A stretch of 64,000 nt of DNA from positions 327,572 to 391,571 of the forward strand of contig MEPC01000024.1 of the NCBI GenBank assembly GCA_001769655.1, read 5' to 3'. Numbering within the stretch: position 1 is the stretch's first letter; the number at the start of each line of letters is the position of its first letter. Source of the stretch: Bacteroidetes bacterium RIFCSPLOWO2_12_FULL_37_12. Its GTDB lineage: Bacteria > Bacteroidota > Bacteroidia > 2-12-FULL-37-12. Below, piece after piece: positions 61,354 to 64,000 of the stretch. A model generated the notes under the pieces. That model was not told the origin of the DNA. It was given only the letters and a program-made list of their open reading frames with translations, and did no database searches. The position numbers and the translations under genes were made by a program.

Positions 61354-62313
61354 TTACTTCCCGAAGCTCGGGCAGGATAATCTTCTGTATTTTCTGAGAG
61401 GGATCCTGGGAGGAAATTCAATGCTAAAGGAGAGTTCGTGGGAACTTGCACCGGCTAACCTTAAATCAGAAGTAGTAAGATCATAACTATATCCTATAGT
61501 GATATTATCTTTTTTTATACCCAATAAAAGGATTAACGCATCCTGATTTCTCCAATAGATACCGAGCATGATGGGTTCATAAAGCAGGTACATCCCCAAA
61601 TCAAATTGGTCAAATATTTCCTGATGACGCCATAGGATTGCGGGAGCCAAACTCATTTTTTTATTGATAGGCAAACTTCCCCCTCCCTGCAAGGACCATT
61701 TTCTGGGTAAATTACTTGCTCCTTTCAAAAGGGACTGGCCTGGTTCGTTCAAATGATGTACGGTAAATCCCAAATAATATAATTTTTGAAAATAGAGTAA
61801 GCCACTGGAAAAATCGGGATAACTGACAGAACCCTTTGGAAATCTTTCCTGGGTGAATCTGGTTACTCCTCTCTGCGGGTCAATCTGGTCGGGCATGGTT
61901 AACCGGAAAAAATCAATGGTTTTAAAGGCATACGTGAACTCTAATCCTGCTATGAGAGATGATTTCCGGTTGATATTGTATTGGTAGGAATAAATTCCTG
62001 ATACCTCGGTGGAACGAAGGTTTCCATCACCTGCCTGATCTGTGGTTACCAACAGACCAGCCCCACCGCTTATCATTGGAACAAATTGGTCATAAGATAC
62101 GGCATAGCTTTCAAACGTACCTGTGATAGCAGGCCATTGATTCCTATAATTCATAATTATTCTCGGACCTCCCGTTACTCCTGTTCCCGCCAGAGCAGGA
62201 TTAAGGTATAAGGGTGCGGCATAAAACTGAGAATACTGGGGATCTTGCCCAAAAAGTGGTTTTTGAAAAACCAGTAAAAGAAAAATTACAATGGAGAGTA
62301 GAGGTTTTTTCAT
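61354..62313 (-). CDS. PorP/SprF family type IX secretion outer-membrane protein
   Basis: 319 residues with a signal peptide (MKKPLLSIVIFLLLVFQKPLFGQ) and the family's opening DPQYSQFYAAPLYLNPALAG, followed by YRNQWPAITGTFESYAVSYDQ and a beta-barrel body ending in FSIEFPPRIPLRKYRRLSCPSFGK, which contains the usual late R-rich tail. PorP/SprF proteins tether the T9SS ring to adhesins or cargo at the outer membrane. It lies between the GldJ-like gene and divergent porU. Confidence 0.9.
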   Translation of the reverse strand: MKKPLLSIVIFLLLVFQKPLFGQDPQYSQFYAAPLYLNPALAGTGVTGGPRIIMNYRNQWPAITGTFESYAVSYDQFVPMISGGAGLLVTTDQAGDGNLRSTEVSGIYSYQYNINRKSSLIAGLEFTYAFKTIDFFRLTMPDQIDPQRGVTRFTQERFPKGSVSYPDFSSGLLYFQKLYYLGFTVHHLNEPGQSLLKGASNLPRKWSLQGGGSLPINKKMSLAPAILWRHQEIFDQFDLGMYLLYEPIMLGIYWRNQDALILLLGIKKDNITIGYSYDLTTSDLRLAGASSHELSFSIEFPPRIPLRKYRRLSCPSFGK

Positions 62314-62440
62314 GTTGGTTGGGTTTAGTTGATTATAATTAAAAATTACTAATGACTAATAACTAATGACTAACATATAGCAACAAATTTTTCAATTATC
62401 CGATTAAACGGAATCCTTCCAAATACGCTATATTTGTACA

Positions 62441-62472
62441 CAAAAGTAGGAATAAATAATTGAATATGCAAA
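62441..62472 (-). promoter_or_regulatory. Bacteroidota-type promoter for the PorP/SprF gene, opposite the porU -7 element
   Basis: Minus strand: TTTG at 62472-62469, exactly 20 bp, TACTTTTG at 62448-62441. On the plus strand TATATTTG at 62429-62436 could be the -7 element of porU (ATG at 62474), so the two promoters would overlap head to head; the plus one lacks a clear TTTG. Confidence 0.6.
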
Positions 62473-62473
62473 C

Positions 62474-64000
62474 ATGGGCAAAAAAATAATAAAAATTTCA
62501 TCCCGTTTCTTGTTTTTTACCATTTTTTCAGGGGTAGCGCTTTTTGCCTTAGGACAGGATCACAAGACAATAAAAATCACGCTATCCTGGGAAAAACCTC
62601 ATATTTCTGTCCGTTCAGACGGGGCACAGAGAACATGGCTGTATTTTAAAAACGCCTTTCCGTCAGAGGAATTTACTACCCTTCCTATGTATGGAACTTC
62701 CTTCTCCGGTAAGGAAATACTTAAGGCGGAACTTTCCGATGAAACCTATCAGGATTTTCCCGAACAAGACCTTATTCCTGCTGACTTTCAATACACTAAA
62801 CCCGAAATTAAAATAGTAAATGGGAAGGCATCAAGAAAAACAATCAGCGGGGTATCTTTTATTCCTATTATAAGACAAAGTGGAGACAGCCGTGCAGTAC
62901 GACTTGTTTCCTTTACCTTGACCATTTATTTTACAGAAGACAGAACCCGGAAAACGATGGTAAAGTCCTATAAAGACCATTCGGAATTTGCCTCAGGGAA
63001 ATGGTATAAACTGGGAACTTTATCCAGTGGGATGTACAAAGTTACTTTTAATGACTTAGTGAACCTGGGGGTTGATGTTACATCCACTCCTTCTTCCCGT
63101 TACAAGATTTTTGGAATAAATGGTGGGATGCTACCTCAGGAAAACAGCGCTTTCCGCTACGATGATATTTTTGAATGTGCCATTTCTGTAAAAGATGGTG
63201 GAAATGATAAAGTTGAACCGGGAGAATATCTTTTGTTTTATGCAGATGCCCCTTTTTCATACATTCCGGATTTTTCAAAAAAAATATTCACTCTCCAACC
63301 CAATACCTATTCCGACAGTTTGTTTTATTTTTTAACTCCCGATGGGGGAAAAGGAAAACGAATATCTCCCACCCTTTTGACTAACGATCAACCCACCAGA
63401 GTATTCAATAAATTCAATGCGGTTCTTTCCAGAAATGATGATAAATACAATCTGATTAAATCGGGAAGGGATTGGTTCGGAGAAAATTTCGATTTTGTGA
63501 CCGAACGAAGCTATGCCTTTGACCTGAAAGGAATTTCAGCAGGGCAAACCTGTAAAGTGACCGGCAGAGTCATTGGACGTTCTGATATGCAAAGTAATTT
63601 TGAAATGCAGTTAAACGGCGCTCCGTTAGGTCTGCTTCCGTGTAATGCCGTTAAATTGAACGATTACGATGGAACGTATGCTACCTCCGCACTGAATACA
63701 TTTTCTTTCAATTCTTCCAACCTCTCCTCAACGCTTGCGACCATTACGTTCCGGTACGACAAACCACTTTCTACTTCAAACGGCTGGGTGGATTATACCG
63801 TAATCAATTACATAAGAAATCTTCAACTAAATACTCCACAGATGGAATTTGCAACTCTCGACAATATCGGAAAGGATTCGGTATCTGAATATAATTTGAG
63901 TGGAATGAACGAAAGAACAACGGTATGGGATGTAACAAATGTCATGGAGCCAACCTCTGTAACTATTCCTTTATCAGACGGAAAAGGTATGTTCCGAATA
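62474..64000 (+). CDS. porU: Type IX secretion system sortase PorU, N-terminal part (partial)
   Basis: 509 codons, open to the right edge. Signal peptide MGKKIIKISSRFLFFTIFSG...ALG, then an N-terminal beta-rich propeptide/C25-like region with LSSGMYKVTFNDLVNLGVD, KIFGINGGMLPQEN, VEPGEYLLFYA and SGRDWFGENFDF, hallmarks of PorU. PorU is the gingipain-like (C25) peptidase at the cell surface that removes T9SS sorting domains and links cargo to anionic LPS. The catalytic Cys/His region lies beyond the window. The ATG eight bases earlier (62466) is in another frame and soon stops. Confidence 0.88.
   Translation, partial: MGKKIIKISSRFLFFTIFSGVALFALGQDHKTIKITLSWEKPHISVRSDGAQRTWLYFKNAFPSEEFTTLPMYGTSFSGKEILKAELSDETYQDFPEQDLIPADFQYTKPEIKIVNGKASRKTISGVSFIPIIRQSGDSRAVRLVSFTLTIYFTEDRTRKTMVKSYKDHSEFASGKWYKLGTLSSGMYKVTFNDLVNLGVDVTSTPSSRYKIFGINGGMLPQENSAFRYDDIFECAISVKDGGNDKVEPGEYLLFYADAPFSYIPDFSKKIFTLQPNTYSDSLFYFLTPDGGKGKRISPTLLTNDQPTRVFNKFNAVLSRNDDKYNLIKSGRDWFGENFDFVTERSYAFDLKGISAGQTCKVTGRVIGRSDMQSNFEMQLNGAPLGLLPCNAVKLNDYDGTYATSALNTFSFNSSNLSSTLATITFRYDKPLSTSNGWVDYTVINYIRNLQLNTPQMEFATLDNIGKDSVSEYNLSGMNERTTVWDVTNVMEPTSVTIPLSDGKGMFRI

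Noticed and set aside
1-64000. tRNA or rRNA genes and riboswitches.
   Set aside because: I read the gene-free stretches and saw no cloverleaf with conserved T-arm or anticodon context and no recognisable aptamer, including near crcB and glmS; a covariance-model search would be decisive.

Overview
The window looks like a chromosome segment of an uncultured, low-GC member of the Bacteroidota. It has type IX secretion system (T9SS) genes (PorU, a PorP/SprF protein, a GldJ-like lipoprotein), several secreted proteins with T9SS type A C-terminal sorting domains, promoters of the Bacteroidota form TTTG-N19/20-TAnnTTTG, and the LptC / CBS-hemolysin / PpiD gene order. I cannot name the genus. I found no tRNA, rRNA, CRISPR array, transposase or prophage.

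Layout. 0-2.7 kb: end of an ABC ATPase and two ABC-2 permeases. 3-5.5 kb: a LETM1-like protein and, opposite, a sugar aminotransferase. 5.6-12 kb (minus): a divalent-metal efflux operon with a small Cys-rich protein, an RND pump fused to its TolC-like outer-membrane component, a CrcB fluoride channel and the adaptor. 12.4-14.8 kb (minus): RluB-type pseudouridine synthase, ScpB and a DksA-like protein without its zinc site. 15.2-26.7 kb: three giant paralogous membrane proteins made of fused TPR modules. 27-28.3 kb: VTC polyphosphate polymerase plus DUF4956 partner. 28.4-32.6 kb: NuoL and NuoM. 32.6-36.2 kb: TolC, HlyD and ABC ATPase, which look like the missing front half of the exporter at the left edge. 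36.2-37.9 kb: two AraC-type regulators. 38.3-45.3 kb: five secreted or surface proteins. 45.3-46.6 kb: rhomboid protease and a toxin-antitoxin pair. 46.6-54.1 kb: MutL, GAPDH, RecA, KdsB, GlmS. 54.2-60 kb: a PKD-domain T9SS protein, PpiD, CBS-hemolysin, LptC. 60-64 kb: GldJ-like lipoprotein, PorP/SprF and, divergently, the start of PorU.

The most unusual aspect is the density of short interspersed repeats and their relation to genes. At least eight families of palindromic or simple-sequence elements sit between genes, and several supply the stop codon of the preceding gene. In the TPR cluster, elements of the same style lie inside the reading frame: an ACGCAAAG palindrome is translated as an extra stretch, a GAGAAAGGG repeat encodes the inter-module linker, a TAAATC repeat follows it, and an ACATTTT repeat encodes a signal-peptide core. 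The three genes look like tandem duplicates whose intergenic repeats became coding, giving polytopic proteins with two or three TPR domains on the same side of the membrane. Each module repeats an unassigned membrane motif (DP-x(6)-TGGxPxxKLLxN-x(7)-IFPxH).

All functional calls come from reading motifs and gene order; no database search was run.
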